Below, in pieces: positions 21,438-32,778 of a DNA stretch of 64,000 bases. Positions within the stretch are counted from its first letter, which is position 1. Every line of letters starts with the position of its first letter. Source of the DNA: Heloderma charlesbogerti (taxonomy: Eukaryota > Chordata > Lepidosauria > Squamata > Helodermatidae); contig JANEZZ010000475.1 of assembly GCA_026122225.1 (NCBI GenBank), forward strand, positions 1 to 64,000. The letters run 5' to 3'. The notes beneath the pieces are model-generated. The model was not told where the DNA came from, did not search any database, and saw only the letters and a list, made by a program, of their open reading frames with translations. The translations under genes were made by a program, and so were the position numbers.

Positions 21438-22196
21438 AAAGATCATACCCAACATTTGAATTGTGCTCAGAAACAAAGGGCTCAGCACCATCGGACTGTT
21501 TCTCTTCTCCCATTCTTATACTCTCCCAAACTTACCCAGTTGCAAGACAGGGAAGGAAGGGTAATGGAAGGAGAGAGTGCTCTTCTTAAGCTTCAGCTTC
21601 CTAAGTTTAAGAAATGTATTATGGCACCAAGGTTTCCATTTATTTCCTATGCTGAAGCTCTTCAAACTTCTGATCAAATTCCAACCAGGTACAGTTGCCT
21701 ATATTTTTATAGGCAAAATAAAATATAAAATATAAATTTCATATAAAATATAAATAAATATTATTTATATATAATAAAATATGTATGAATATGCTTCCAT
21801 AAGCATATCAGTTATAGACTAAGAATTATAATTAGTGAATTCCTTTGTTTCTTCGGTGATCTTGACTTATTATTATGTGTGTTCTTTTTGTTGCCTTTAT
21901 TTTGTTAACTTTATTTCAAAATAAAATAAAATTTCATGGAGACATTTCAGCTCTCTTCATTGAAGACTTCTGAGAAGGCCTGGTGCCTCCATTGCTGATG
22001 TGACAACTCCATGGAACGTAGAGATGGAGGATGAGAATTCTTCTTGACCAACTTCCAGAGTGCCCATTGGCTATGCTGACTCTGAGCATGCTTAGAAGTT
22101 TTCATTGCAGAGTGAGGGACAGACCTAGAAGACACCCTGGGCTGTTGTTGGCCATCTCAGTTGCCATTTTCCCTCTACTCCCTGTTTTGCATTTTG
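21438..22196. repeat. Unassigned, with an AT-rich AAATATA tract
   Basis: The main feature is an AT-only stretch at about 21714-21790 made of ATAAAATATAAA-type words. A second AAATAAAATAAAATTT run lies near 21915. I see no gene. Confidence 0.6.
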
Positions 22197-22321
22197 GTAA
22201 GGGCGCAATCCTCTGCATGTCTAGACAGAGAGAAGGCCTACTACAAAGCTTTGCTGGCTGGGGAATGCTGGGAGGTGTAGGCCTTTCCTCCATCTAAACA
22301 TGCAGAGGATTGTGCCCTAAG
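22197..22321. mobile_element. Short palindromic MITE (GGGCGCAATCCTCTGC ends)
   Basis: The left end is TAAGGGCGCAATCCTCTGCA followed by TGTCTAGACAG. The right end is CATCTAAACATGCAGAGG then ATTGTGCCCTAA. The arms are inverted over about 30 bp. TAA at both edges might reflect a TTAA-type target as in piggyBac-like MITEs, but that is an inference. Confidence 0.7.
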
Positions 22322-22339
22322 TCGATGAAAACGGAGAAA

Positions 22340-23120
22340 CATGGAGAAATCAGTAGACAAGAGGGCTGAGGACAGTATGAGGAGCTTTGCCAAGCTGGGG
22401 CTTTCTGACATTCACAGGCCTTGTGGGATGTGCGTGCACTTGTGCGTGCACTTGTTAGAGAAATTAATTCGCAGGAGAAGCCTGCACTTTTTAGAGAATT
22501 CTCAAAAACTACTCAGAGAGACCCAGCACATTGCCATGCCCCCACTGAAGGAGTCCTCTCAGAGGAGGAGCCAGAGGTCCCAGAAGCCCAGGACACCCCA
22601 GACCAGGGACTGTCACCAGACCCACAGGAGCCTGAGCCCTTATGGGAGGTGGCCGCAGGGCCATCCCTGTCAGGAGAAAGGGACTCTGCCTCTGAGGCAG
22701 AGGCTGAGCCACCCCCTGGTCCCCGGGAGTGTCGTCACCTCGAGCGACAGGCTAGTAGAGCTCCTGTGCAAAGGAGTGCTCACCTCCAGAAAAGGTCTCT
22801 TCAGGAGAAAGGGACTCCTCAGGAGTAGGCTCTGGAAACGGAGCTCTGATGGCTGCTGCTGAGCTCTGGGTGGGGTCCAGCAGGCTTTGGGCTTAAAGGC
22901 TTCATTAGAAGCCCAGCTAGTGTTGGAACAACTTGGTCCGTCCATCCCGCCTCTGCCGTGCCTCCTGAATTGAGCCTTGTGATTGATGCTCTGTTTCCTG
23001 ACCTTTGGGGCTGCCCAACAACCCTGCTGCTGGAGCGCATAACTGGACTGCATAATGTACCTGATTGATTTACTGTGGTTGACCTCTGGCCTTTTACCTT
23101 GACTACTCCTGCTGGTGCCT
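22340..23120 (+). other. LTR-like or other dispersed sequence with acidic open frame
   Basis: A plus-strand frame at 22421-22828 is rich in Glu, Pro and Ser (for example SEEEPEVPEAQDTPDQG), resembling in character the frames inside the solo LTRs at 23993, 48558, 57206 and 59879. I cannot find TG...CA ends with a duplicated flank, so I do not call it an LTR. There is no evidence that it is a host gene. Confidence 0.3.
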
Positions 23121-23140
23121 GAACCTCATTGCCTGACTGT

Positions 23141-23192
23141 GTTTTTATTTATTTATTTATTTCTATACTGCCCAATAGCCAAAGCTCTCTGA
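23141..23192 (-). mobile_element. LINE 3'-tail fragment, antisense
   Basis: (ATTT)n followed by CTATACTGCCCAATAGCCAA and AGCTCTCTG is the reverse complement of the LINE tail word seen in sense at 57009-57060 (CCAGAGAGCTTTGGCTAT). The fragment is about 50 bp. Confidence 0.65.
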
Positions 23193-23463
23193 CTTCTGCC
23201 TGGATTTAGACCACCTCTGTTGCAGCCTGAACCCCATTGGCTAACCACCTGTAGGCTTGTTTGCTGGCTCTGCTGCAGAGTTGCTACAGCCAAAGCCAGA
23301 GACATGTGCCAAATCGAGATGGCAAGGCGTCAGCCACCAACCTTCTCCAAATAAAGGCTGTTGGGCACTTTCCACATATTCAAAGAAAGGCCTTTTAAGT
23401 AGGGTACCTGGTATGTGCTTGAGACCTCTCATGCTGCCAGCCAATTCAGACAACCGTTATGGC
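23193..23463. other. No recognised feature
   Basis: Only short chance frames of 70-73 codons are present on both strands. Confidence 0.4.
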
Positions 23464-23600
23464 TGTCTGAAAATCTAAGCATCTACATGGCTGCTTGAAA
23501 AACTAGGCATCTACATGGCTGCTTGAAAATCTAGGCATCTACATGGCTGCTTGAAAATCTAGGCATCTACATGGCTGCTTGAAAATCTAGGCATCTACAT
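23464..23600. repeat. 28-bp tandem repeat, nearly five units
   Basis: The unit contains GCATCTACATGGCTGCTTG and AAAATCT. The first units carry single differences (TCTAAG, AAACTAG) and the last three are almost identical. There are no spacers between units. Confidence 0.9.
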
Positions 23601-23992
23601 CCTCCACCATTCATCCTTTGGCATGCCACTGCAAAGGTAAGTTTTTGAGTGATTTCCAACACATTCTAACATCTGAATCCTGGGCATGTTAGTGCTGTTG
23701 TTCAGTTATTTCCAGTGCTGTCATGGCAAATGTTGAAGTGCAGACACTCCTCATAGCTGCCCCCATAGCCATGTCTCCAAACAGAATCCAAAAAATGCAA
23801 GGCAATTGTGTTCATCCATATCATCCATCCTTTCATCTATCCATCTGTTTCTTGGAAAATCCATTTCCCCCTACCTAGTGTGAGCATTGCAGCTAAACTC
23901 AGAAGGCCGAGGGATGTCTGGGGGGGGGGGGGAGGTGGCAGATTATGACATCATCCCTGCTAATCAAAACATCCTGGTGCTTCAACCCTGTC
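23601..23992. other. No recognised feature; poly-G run
   Basis: Unassigned sequence with a 13-G run at 23921-23933. Confidence 0.4.
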
Positions 23993-24654
23993 TGTCATGC
24001 CCTCCCTGGAAGAGGATTCATCTGAGGAAAAGGAGGAGAGGGAGAGCCAGCACAATGGGCCCAGCCAGAGCTAGGCGAGGAAAAGGAGGCCTTGGCTGAC
24101 ACTCCTCCCCTGGAAACATTACAGGAGCAACCTGGCCCCTCTCAAGCAGTTCCTGAATTCCCCCAAATGCTGGAAGCAGAGCCTGAAATAATCCATCCCT
24201 CTGAACAGAATAGAATCAGACACGAGCAGCAAAAGAACAAGAGGAAATCGCAGCGTGGGGCCTCCCTTAAAAGCAACGCATTGACCTAATTAGCCAGCTG
24301 TGCTGATTAACGACCAGCTATAAATTAGCCCAGCTGATGCCAGCTCACAGCTGCAAACAACAGCGCCTTAACCTTGGCATTGCCTTCCAAGACACCAGAT
24401 CTGCAGGTTCATAGATCCTGAGCTACCCATCTGGACAACGCTTTCAGACACCCCGCTGACTGGCCCTGACACTTGATAAAACTGGTGCTTGTGAACTGAC
24501 TTTTGGACTGCTTTGAGCTTGCCTCTACCTGTGCCTGCAAAACCTCCTTGGAACGCCTGTGCATGACCTTGGACTGAATCGGTGGCTCTCTCGCTGCTGC
24601 TCCTGGGATTATCTGCGCCTTGCCCAAGGCCCTTGCCTGTGCTGAAACAGGACA
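23993..24654 (+). mobile_element. Candidate solo LTR
   Basis: It begins TGTCATGCCC and ends ACAGGACA. The flanks are CTGTC (23988-23992) and CTGTG (24655-24659), a 4/5 match. A TATAAAT word at about 24320 could be the core promoter. The first ~105 bases are open and encode an acidic serine-rich stretch (LEEDSSEEKEERES), ending at TAG near 24071. Similar leading frames occur in the LTRs at 48558, 57206 and 59879. No internal retroelement region is attached. Confidence 0.6.
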
Positions 24655-24659
24655 CTGTG

Positions 24660-26095
24660 AGCCTTGCTTCCACTACCCCATTGGTCATTTCAGCACCTGA
24701 TGAACTGGCCTGCAGTCTATTAGATCTATGGCTTTTGTCATGGAATATGCTAGTCTTTAAGGCACTACAAAGAGCAAGCCTTTTCTTGAGAAATGGCATC
24801 ATGGTCTGTGTATGTCACATCTACCACATGGAAATGCTGCCATGTGATTATTTGACCCCATCAACACCACGACATGTAAGCATGTAAGCACATCCTACTC
24901 CCTCATCACTTCCCTACACCAGCTCCATGAATGTCGAGAGATGGCAGGGAGATGCCCCACATGATAGGGAAATAGGAGGCATTTACTGGTGCTACATCTT
25001 ACCACAGAGTCAACTCATTGTGTGGAGGAGTTGCCCGGGAATACTTGTAACATGTCTAACAGGCTTCAGAAGCATCGGCCATTATGGTAAATGAGCTTCC
25101 GCATCTCCACTGTGCATCATTTCCAAGTGTCTGGGGCACAAATTAGGTCCCCACGGTGCAGAATTTTGCAGAGAGGCCATTGCTAAGCTTTGAAAACATT
25201 GCCTGCAGATCATCAGCTGGCAGTTGCAAGGAATTTACATACTTGCAATTTTGGCCAACCACAGTGAGCAGATTAAGAATGAAACTTGCCTGGAACAATT
25301 TCCATCTCCAGGTGTTCCAATGACTCCCCTGCAGACCGCACACTAGCTGCAAGCTAGGTAATGGGGGTCCTTTAGATCAGACACTCATGTAAACTGCAAA
25401 CAATTAGGATCCTTATTAGCTCTGACTCTGGGGAGGTCTGGGGCTTCCTTTTGTAGTAGCTGCAACACATTAGTTGGTGTTCTTGTTAGTGATCAGTAGT
25501 TAGGAAAGAGGGTGAGGAGATGGTGGGCATAGAATTGAGGGGAGATGGAGTGCTGCTACTGAAAGTAAATTACTATTCATGCATGAGCTAGCTCATCCAT
25601 GTGGAAATGTGGATTTTTTAAAGCAACCTTGCCAGAGCTATAGAATCCTAAGTAATTTCTTGGGATATGGCAGGAAGGGGCGGAGGGGACCCCACCTGCA
25701 GGCGAGGTTAACAAAGGAAACACACATTTGTTTTCTATTCTTGGCAGTTCAAAAAGTTTGTGATGACACATTTGGCAGATCACCGCAGGATGCTATAGGG
25801 AAACCGATCTGGCAAATGCTTATGTGCATAAAATTATAGGTGCTATAAATATGAATAGGGGAGAGTACACAATAAAATTCAAAATATACGGGGGCTTTTA
25901 CACACAAATCAAAACATGGTAAGTGTATCAGCCTTTCTATACTACAGTCATAGCTATAAAAAGGAATACTTCAATGAGACTCGCCAAAATACATTTTTAG
26001 GAAACCAATTCAGGAAGCTCAGATACTCAGCTCATCAGAGGCGCTACAAAAATGAAAACAAGCACTGCACCTACTTGGTATGCTCTAAAGGATTT
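24660..26095. other. No recognised feature
   Basis: About 1.4 kb of ordinary composition. The longest frames (68-101 codons) show no domains. I see no repeat or RNA gene. Confidence 0.45.
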
Positions 26096-26180
26096 GGACG
26101 ACAACTCCCAGGATTCCTGACCATGTTGGCTAGAGCTGATGGGAATTGAAGTCCAAAATATCTGGAGGTGATGAAGGTGA
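26096..26180. mobile_element. Partial palindromic hAT-type MITE
   Basis: GGACGACAACTCCCAGGATT, CTGACCATGTTGGCTAGAGC and TGATGGGAATTGAAGTCC then ATCTGGAGG match the central part and right arm of the 36962 family. The outer end of the left arm is missing. Confidence 0.6.
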
Positions 26181-26320
26181 AAAATATCTGGGAGACAATG
26201 TCTCTTGTGAACCTACCCCCCAATCTGACTAAATGCTGTCTGTGAAAGCAGCTTTCGTTGCATGTATCCAACACTGGATGTGGAACTGTGCATGCAGACA
26301 GGTGCTGTACAATTCCCCAA

Positions 26321-26732
26321 TAGGGATGTCGTGGGAATCCGAGAGGGGGGTGGTGTCCATTGGACTCCCACCCACTCGGCCTCCTGGACTCCGCTTGCCG
26401 AGCTGCCGCGCACTTACCAGGCCTGTTTGCTGAACGCCACATGGTCCATGAGTGCCCAGCAGCCACCCATCCCCTTAGCAAGCTGCCATTTTGAACCAAA
26501 TGGACCGTTTCTGCTTGTAATGGTGCATAAATGCCCCCTTTATGACTGCCATTTATGCAACATTACATTTCTGGAAAACTCCAAGCCACCATTTTTACAC
26601 AAAATGGCAGCTCACTAAGGGGACAGATGGCCGCTGGGCATTCAGTGGGCCATCCAGCGGCTTGCTGATGCAGCAGGTGGTGGTTCGGTGAATGCTGGTG
26701 AGGACAGATGGAGGTGAATCCACCCATCGCTA
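26321..26732. mobile_element. 412-bp hAT-type MITE (TAGGGATG ends)
   Basis: Starts TAGGGATGTCG and ends CCCATCGCTA, with inverted ends matching at 7 of 8 bases. The flanks TTCCCCAA (26313-26320) and TTCCCTGA (26733-26740) match at 6 of 8, consistent with an aged 8-bp TSD. The interior has an inverted pair, CATTTTGAACCAAATGG against CAAAATGGCAGCT. No transposase. Confidence 0.65.
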
Positions 26733-26740
26733 TTCCCTGA

Positions 26741-27078
26741 TGTCAGTTTCTGTTCCCAAAGGGGTGGGAGAGGGTCTCATTACTGGCATTTTTTCCCTTT
26801 TTTGCAACAGAATAATGCTATTTTGCATTGAAACAAAAAGAGAAATGAGAGAAATAATAAAATAATAATAAAACCATTATCATCGTCATCTAGAAATTAA
26901 AGGTTCCCCACCCACCTACTATAGGGAACAGGCACTAACACTGGAACAATTAACTGGCTATTCATCAGACAACAAGATCAGCTGAACCTGCAATAGGAAG
27001 TGTTTTATTAAAGGCAAAGAAGCTCTTAAAAGCTTCAATAAAGCTTTGCCATATTAGGCTTCAATTGCATTTTCATAA
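26741..27078. other. No recognised feature; AT-rich
   Basis: AT-rich sequence with AATAATAAAATAATAAT near 26852-26873 and no recognised element. Confidence 0.4.
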
Positions 27079-27344
27079 AACCATAGAATCACAAAATAGT
27101 AAGGTTGGAAGGGGCCCACAAGACCATCGAGTCCAACCCCTTGCTCAATGCAGGAATCCAAGTCAGAGTATCCCCAACAGATGGCTGTCCAGCCTCGTCT
27201 TGAATGCCTCCAGTGTGGGAGAGCCCACTACCTCCCTAGGTGATTGGCTCCATTGTCGTATTGCTCTAACAGTCAGGAAGTTTTTCCTGATGTTCAGCCA
27301 GAATCTGGCTTCCTGTAACTTGAGCCCATTATTCTGTGTCCATT
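27079..27344 (-). mobile_element. CR1 LINE 3' fragment, antisense
   Basis: Begins with AACCATAGAATCAC and GGTTGGAAGGGG, then runs through GAGTCCAACCCCTTGCTC and TCAGGAAGTTTTTCCTGATG to TGTAACTTGAGCCCATT. This is the reverse complement of the CR1 3' UTR and final coding region. Confidence 0.85.
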
Positions 27345-28142
27345 ATTTTAACAGCAAACAAACAAAAATCGCTCTAAATCAGGTGTGACAAACAGGGGAA
27401 AACACACAAAAGTATTGGTTGCAGTAGGCTGATAATGATGGCATTTGGCTGCTCCATAAAAGCAAGTGAGCATAGGATGAGAATTCCAAAGGGAAAGGCT
27501 AGTGTGGAAGAAACCTAACTTGCTTTCTCTGGTTCCTTTCTAACTTTCTCCAAGAAAACACTAATTCTGCATGCCTGTGCTCAACTGTTGTGCGTGCTCA
27601 GCCACAGTGTCATGTGAATTGGTCCCCATTAGGGCAACATTTGAGAAACCTCTGGCAGAGATGATCCTGCCAGTCCAAAACCAATCCAAAACATGTTCTC
27701 TCCTTCAGAACTAGAAATGAAATCCCAATGAACAGCAGGCATCTGTTCCTGACACAGAAGGCAGAAAGCAAACTGCTATTTTGGCATGGATTTGATTGGC
27801 AAACATTCACTAACAGTTGAAATGCAACCAGGCAATTTATCTGCAGCAAGCAGTTTAGTCGGTGGATGGATGTGTACATTAATTGCTTATCATGCAGGTG
27901 TCTAATAACTGCTTCTTCCTCTTACATATTTGAAAGCTACAGGAGCACCACAACTACCACAAATGAGGCAACCTACTTAAGTTCTACTGGAGCCAAGAAC
28001 TGATACTAGATAAGTCTGTAATTTGGAGGTGATCCATCTTTTCTTTTGAATTCAGCCAAGGATTTGGAGCAATGAAGGTTTTATTCCAGAGAAAAGTCTA
28101 CTTGGTCGAGAATGTGTTATGCATTGGGTAGGTACCCAATAT
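27345..28142. other. No recognised feature
   Basis: Ordinary composition. A minus-strand frame of 89 codons at 27610-27879 has no recognisable domain. Confidence 0.4.
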
Positions 28143-28196
28143 ACCTTACAGGTTTGTTGTGAGGATAAAATCAGGGGAGATACCTTTGCTGCCCAG
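28143..28196 (+). mobile_element. Sauria-type SINE body fragment (weak)
   Basis: CTTACAGGTTTGTTGTGAGG then ATAAAATCAGGGGAG resembles the CTCACGGGGTTGTTGTGAGG block of the complete SINE at 29285. Only about 50 bp are alignable. Confidence 0.4.
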
Positions 28197-29045
28197 AGCT
28201 GCTTGGATCAAACTGAGTTAGCATCTGCTGAATTTCAGAATTTAAACTTCCAAGTCCCAACTTTAGTATATAGAACCAGGAAGTCACCAGTTTATACATG
28301 CACTTCTTCTCAACATATATGCTTGCTTATATTTTGCACTCGATTCTGGCTTGTAATTTCTTCGTGCCAAGCAAGGGCGTTGTTAACTTTCTCCAGTTCA
28401 ACCATGTATGGTGAACTCTCCAGTTACAAAGATTCAAAAGAAAACCAGGAAGTTCTCCTGGGTATTTTAATGCCAAATGAGGTTACTGTGACATTGCTGA
28501 AATCTAATTAATTCTACTACATAAACACACACACACACAAACACAGACACATCAAAAACACCTTTCAGTGCCACTCAGAAAACTGAGAACATGAGCCAAA
28601 ACAATTCTAGTTACGTACATCTAGATCTCTCCCTGTCTTGGTCAAAATGGTCTAGGAACACCTCTGCTAGGATGACAACTCATCTGTAATACTTGAAGGG
28701 TACATCCAGACCTACATCATTTCAGTAGTGAGCACACTGTGGAAGCATTTTCACCACATTTTTGGACAGATGTACAACTTCCACCCTCAGATCAAACTTG
28801 GGGGAAACGTCTTCTTCTGGCTTTCAGTGCAAACTAGATTTGCACAGCAATGATTAGCTAGCCCACTAGTGTCAGTGTGACAATGATACACTGTCTCTCT
28901 CCTTGGAGCAGGGCTGTGCATAGAGCTGATTGGCTGGGCATTGCTGTGCACACAGTGCTGATTGGATGGCCTTTGTGCCAGTTGCAAAACAACCTCTCCA
29001 CATTCCCAGAGCAGTTTTTAAAGTACAACAACAAATGCGTTAATG
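28197..29045. other. No recognised feature; (CA)n run
   Basis: A CA microsatellite with AAACACAGACAC interruptions lies at 28527-28551. The remaining sequence shows nothing I can name. Confidence 0.4.
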
Positions 29046-29100
29046 GTGCAATCCCATGCGTGTTTAGACAGAAAAAAAAGTCCTACGATTCCCAGCTCTC
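29046..29100. mobile_element. Possible end of a GCAATCC-type MITE
   Basis: GGTGCAATCCCATGCGTGTT then TAGACAG resembles the left arm of the palindromic MITE at 22197. No matching right arm is seen. Confidence 0.35.
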
Positions 29101-29284
29101 CATAAACAATTGCACAATACATAAGCTGCAGCATGAAGCAGCAAAACAATTTGTGGTGCCTCATTTATAGAGAAAAACATAATTGCAGAGATGGGACATA
29201 TTGAATGGGACATAATGGGACATACTGGAAAACATAAGCATGGTTTGGAGAAAGTGGATTGAAAGACATTTTTCTTCTCTCATA

Positions 29285-29580
29285 AGACTAGAGAACCAGT
29301 GTGGTCTAGTGGTTAGAGTGTTGGATTGGGACTCAGGAAATCCATGTTCTAGTCCCCACTCGGCCATGAAGCTCACTGAGTGACTTTGGGCCAGTCACCG
29401 ACTCTCAGCTTAACCTACCTCACGGGGTTGTTGTGAGGATAAAATGGAGAGGAGGACCGTGTACACTGTTTTGGGTTCCTTACAAGAGGAAAAAGGTCAG
29501 GATATAAATGTAACAAGAAGAGGAGGAGGAGGAGGAGGAGGAAGAAGAAGAAGAAGAACAACAACAACAACAACAACAAC
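29285..29580 (+). mobile_element. Sauria-type tRNA-derived SINE
   Basis: The head reads AGAACCAGTGTGGTCTAGTG with an A-box-like start and a B-box-like GTTCTAGTCCCC. The body follows with CTCGGCCATGAAGCTCACTG, GGCCAGTCACC and GGGTTGTTGTGAGGATAAAA. The tail passes into a compound microsatellite of AGG, AAG and CAA units at about 29512-29580. This is a complete head-to-tail copy. Known SINEs of this type use BovB machinery; that link is from the literature, not from this copy. Confidence 0.85.
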
Positions 29581-29915
29581 TCAGGATCATTCAGGGAAGT
29601 GGAATGGCAGGAGATTCAGGACAGATGAAAGGAAGGACAACTTCACAGAGTGCTTAATTAATTTATAAAATGTTTAGCCACGTGATGCAGTGTTGGCCAC
29701 CAACTGAGAAAGTTTTAAAAGGGGTTTGGACAAATTCATGGAGAATAAGGCTATCAATGGCTACTAGTCGTGATGGCTATGCTACCTCCAGTATCAGAGA
29801 CAGTGTGCCTCTGAATACCAGGAGGAGGAGGTGCTATTTCCCTTGCATCCATCTTGTGGGCTTCCCAGAAGCATCTGGTGGGCCACTATGGGCAACAGGA
29901 TGCTGACCTAGCAAT
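29581..29915 (+). mobile_element. CR1 LINE 3' fragment, sense
   Basis: Contains CAGGAGATTCAGGACAGATG, TTAAAAGGGGTTTGGACAAA and GGCTATCAATGGCTACTAGT, the CR1 C-terminal/3' UTR words seen inverted at 16840-16930 and 51590-51680. It directly follows the SINE tail, so the SINE may have inserted at the edge of this copy. Confidence 0.75.
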
Positions 29916-30491
29916 GCACTTCTTTTAACCTCAGCGTGAGATGATTTTTCAGGAAACGTATGGTATGATCCTTCATCTAAAGGCACCACAATTTTCAGCT
30001 CTAAATCTGAACCTTCTGAAACATTGGTATGATTTCCTGCAAACATCCGGTTGGCTGTGTTTCTCTCCTCAAAGCTAAAACATAAAACCAAAAAACTGAA
30101 AAAGAAAAACCACCCTACACAAACATGGAGAAAAATGTTGTTTGATGTTAAAGGCCAAGCAAAATGCAATTTGACATTTTCATTTTGCTATTTGCCTTTG
30201 GGGACTTTCTGGTATATATGCTGGCTTTTGAGGTATTTTCAACCCGAGCAAGGCAGGTAAAGAGAATGACATATAGTAACTTTGATGTTTCACACATATT
30301 AACCCCTAAAAGTTTTCATTTTCTTCCTTTGTGTGAGTTAAGGGTTTGTTTTGTTTGTTTTGTAATAACAACAATGACAAGCAGAACTTAGGCCTCTTCA
30401 TTGCCAAAGATACCCACTGGCATCTACCTATTTCTATGTATCTCCCACTGTACCAACTTTGAGATAGTTTGCAATGATGTTTCCACCAAGG
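29916..30491. other. No recognised feature
   Basis: Ordinary AT-leaning sequence with short frames only. Confidence 0.4.
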
Positions 30492-30667
30492 GAGGGAGCA
30501 ATCCTATAGCCGCTAGTCAGTGGCTAGATGGCCATAGGATATGTGGTTTTCTGGGAACCAACCTTGGAGCCCGCACTCCAAGGTCGGTTCCCGCAGAACT
30601 GACCTTCCCCTGCTTCTGCACTGCCTCACAGGCAGCTCAGAATGGCCCTGTGCTCCACACTCCGAAG
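30492..30667. mobile_element. Fragment of the GGAGCAATCCTAT-type MITE
   Basis: GGAGCAATCCTATAGCCGCT, GGCTAGATGGCCATAGGAT and CCTTGGAGCCCGCACTCC parallel the left part of the element at 47077. The fragment is cut off where CR1 sequence begins. Confidence 0.6.
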
Positions 30668-31290
30668 AGGATAAATGAAATAAATGAAATAAATGGAGCA
30701 AAGACTAAAAGGAACCTGGTGGTCAGAGTCTACTACCAGCCACCCAATCAAGGAGAAGACAAGGATGAAACTTTTGAAAAGCATATTGCCAAGATTTCAA
30801 GGAAGCATGATGTAGTAGTAATGGGGGACTTCAATTTCCCCAATATCAGTTGGGAGGCAAATTCTGCAAAACATGGCCCCTCCAAGAGATTCCTGACTTG
30901 TGTTGTGGATAACGTCCTCCTACAGAAAGTGGAGGAAGAAACTAGAGGATCAGCTATCCTTGACTTGATCCTAACCAACAGAAGATGACTTAGTGCATAA
31001 AGCAGGAGTTGCAGGAACTCTGGGGGAAATAACCATGTTATATTTGTGTTCCTGGTTCTAAAGGAAACAAAAGCTGAGTGTAGCCAAATGCGTACCCTGG
31101 ATTTTAGGAAAGCCAATTTTAATAAACCCAGAACAATGATAGGTCCCATGTCAAGCAACTCTAATGAGAAAAGGAGTCCAAGATGGGTGGGAGTTTTTAA
31201 AAAAGGAAATACTAAAGGCACAACTACAAACAATTCCAACAAGAAAAAAAGGCAGAAGACAACAGAAGAATATGTACATTTGGAAAAATG
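30668..31290 (+). mobile_element. CR1 LINE endonuclease-domain fragment
   Basis: Plus-strand codons encode [35 protein letters not shown] and [11 protein letters not shown] at about 30728-30988, the end of the CR1 apurinic endonuclease domain. The frame then breaks and a further CR1 stretch continues through AATGAGAAAAGGAGTCCAAG to about 31265. The same upstream junction (AAATGAAATAAATGGAGCAA) is seen in the copy at 62937. Confidence 0.8.
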
Positions 31291-31339
31291 CCCACATCAA
31301 TACAGATAGACATTTGTGTGAAGAAGAAAAAAAATCAAA

Positions 31340-31427
31340 GCTTACAAGCTGATATCCATACGCCTCGGAACAGACTTTGAGGTGGAATTTGGAGAACCTC
31401 GAGTTTTGCTGATTCACACATCCCTAC
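31340..31427. mobile_element. hAT-type MITE right-end fragment
   Basis: The segment ends GATTCACACATCCCTA, the inverted form of the TAGGGATG ends elsewhere in the window. A matching left end is not visible, so its extent is uncertain. Confidence 0.4.
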
Positions 31428-32086
31428 TTCTTAAACTTCAGAAGTGAATTTATATTTTCTTTCATTTAATTTCCATTCCAAGACCTGCTTGTCACTATTG
31501 TTTGGAAGTGGTTCTTCCTGAAGTTAATTGTAGCTGGGCTTGAAAGGAAACATTTTGTGTGGAATAACGAGGTCACCTCTCATGCTAGGTTCTTATGGGA
31601 ACAAATGAGGAAATGATTAATAACTCTGCCAACATGAGCAGGAGAAGCTGGCAGGAAAACTCATAGCCATTAAGAGTACTGCCAATGCCCAGCTTTTGAC
31701 TTCTTAGGAGACTGAACTGCTCATGCAACCAAAAGGTAAGAGAGGAGAAACAAAAAGGGGAGCATTGGAGAGCAGGTGTCTTGGCTCCCAATTTTGAATG
31801 GGAAGTTGAACTTGGTGTCCTCTCCCACCACCTTCCTGGTAGGACAACCCTGTGCATTTTTCTCCTATTAATTAGAATGTGTTTGTGTGCATTTTTCAGA
31901 ATTATGCTATTTTTAATGCACATTTTTCAAATGTATGCATTTTTAATGTACTTTTGTTGTTGTGTGAACTGTGTCACAAGCTCAGGCCTGCGTTCGGTTT
32001 CGGGTGGTGCAAACTGGGTAAATCCTGGTCAAAAATGAACTGAAACTAATTTCTCAGCCATCCATACTAAAAAAAATAGTCAGGAC
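31428..32086. other. Mostly unassigned, with GCATTTTT-type inverted words
   Basis: Region 31850-31960 repeats GTGCATTTTTC and AATGCACATTTTTC words, like the interior of the hAT-type element at 58056. It may be an old hAT-type MITE ending at CATCCATA near 32067. The rest has no recognised feature. Confidence 0.35.
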
Positions 32087-32670
32087 TAGGGATGTCGGAG
32101 TTATCCACAATGGAATCAAATGAGTGTGGATTTCTATGAATCCGACCCGCAAATTCTGTAACAGACCAGCTTTTCCTAAGTCTCATGGATTCCATGGACT
32201 TGCAGGCTGATTTTTTAACTTTCTGGAATTCTGCACAGATTTAGTCGTAGAAAAATATGTAAAATTTAAAAAAACACTGGCTGAAAATGGGCATTTCCCT
32301 TATTGGCTATAGCATGAAAATGCAAATTTGGGGGAATTTGTGCATTGGGGGGATTTATGTATTTATTTATTTATTATTGTGTTTATATCCTGCCTTTTTT
32401 CCTCTTTCAAGGAACCCAAGGCGGCTTACATTCTCCTCCTCCTCTCCGTTTTATCCTCACAACAACAACCCTGTGAGGTGGGTTGGGCTGAGAGTCTGTG
32501 ACTGGCCCAAAGTCACCCAGTGAGCTTCCATGGCCGAGTGGGGACTAGAACCCAGATCTCCCAGCTCCCAGTCCGTCACTCTCACCACTACACTACACTG
32601 GTTCTCATTTGCACATTTGGAGGGATTTGCATATTTTCTCAAATGTCCATATACAGTGGTGTTTGTATTT
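32087..32670. mobile_element. hAT-type element (TAGGGATG left end), split by a SINE
   Basis: Starts TAGGGATGTCGGAG at 32087. The GGGGGAATTTGTGCATTGGG words before the SINE resume as TTGCACATTTGGAGGGATTT after it, showing that the SINE landed inside. No right end with a TSD is found, so the end coordinate is approximate. Confidence 0.5.
32346..32610 (-). mobile_element. Sauria-type SINE, antisense
   Basis: Reverse complement of the SINE at 29285: (ATTT)n tail, TATATCCTGCCTTTTTTCC, AAGGCGGCTTACATTCTCC, CACAACAACAACCCTGTGAG, GGCCGAGTGGGGACTAGAAC, and the head CACTACACTACACTGGTTCTC. Head and tail are both present. Confidence 0.85.
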
Positions 32671-32778
32671 TCCCCCTGTCCAATCACAGCTCTCGACGGC
32701 CCCATGTCTTCTTCCGGCTACTGATCGCATAGCTTCCTCAGCAGCCCCTGTTTCCTCAGCAACAAGCAAAGGGCTGGA
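32671..32778. other. No recognised feature
   Basis: Short unassigned sequence upstream of the 5S-like segment. Confidence 0.4.

Noticed and set aside
23464..23600. CRISPR-like or regulatory array
   Set aside because: A simple head-to-tail 28-bp repeat without spacers.
29285..29370. Functional tRNA gene
   Set aside because: The A- and B-box-like words belong to a SINE head continuous with a SINE body and tail. A cloverleaf is not maintained.
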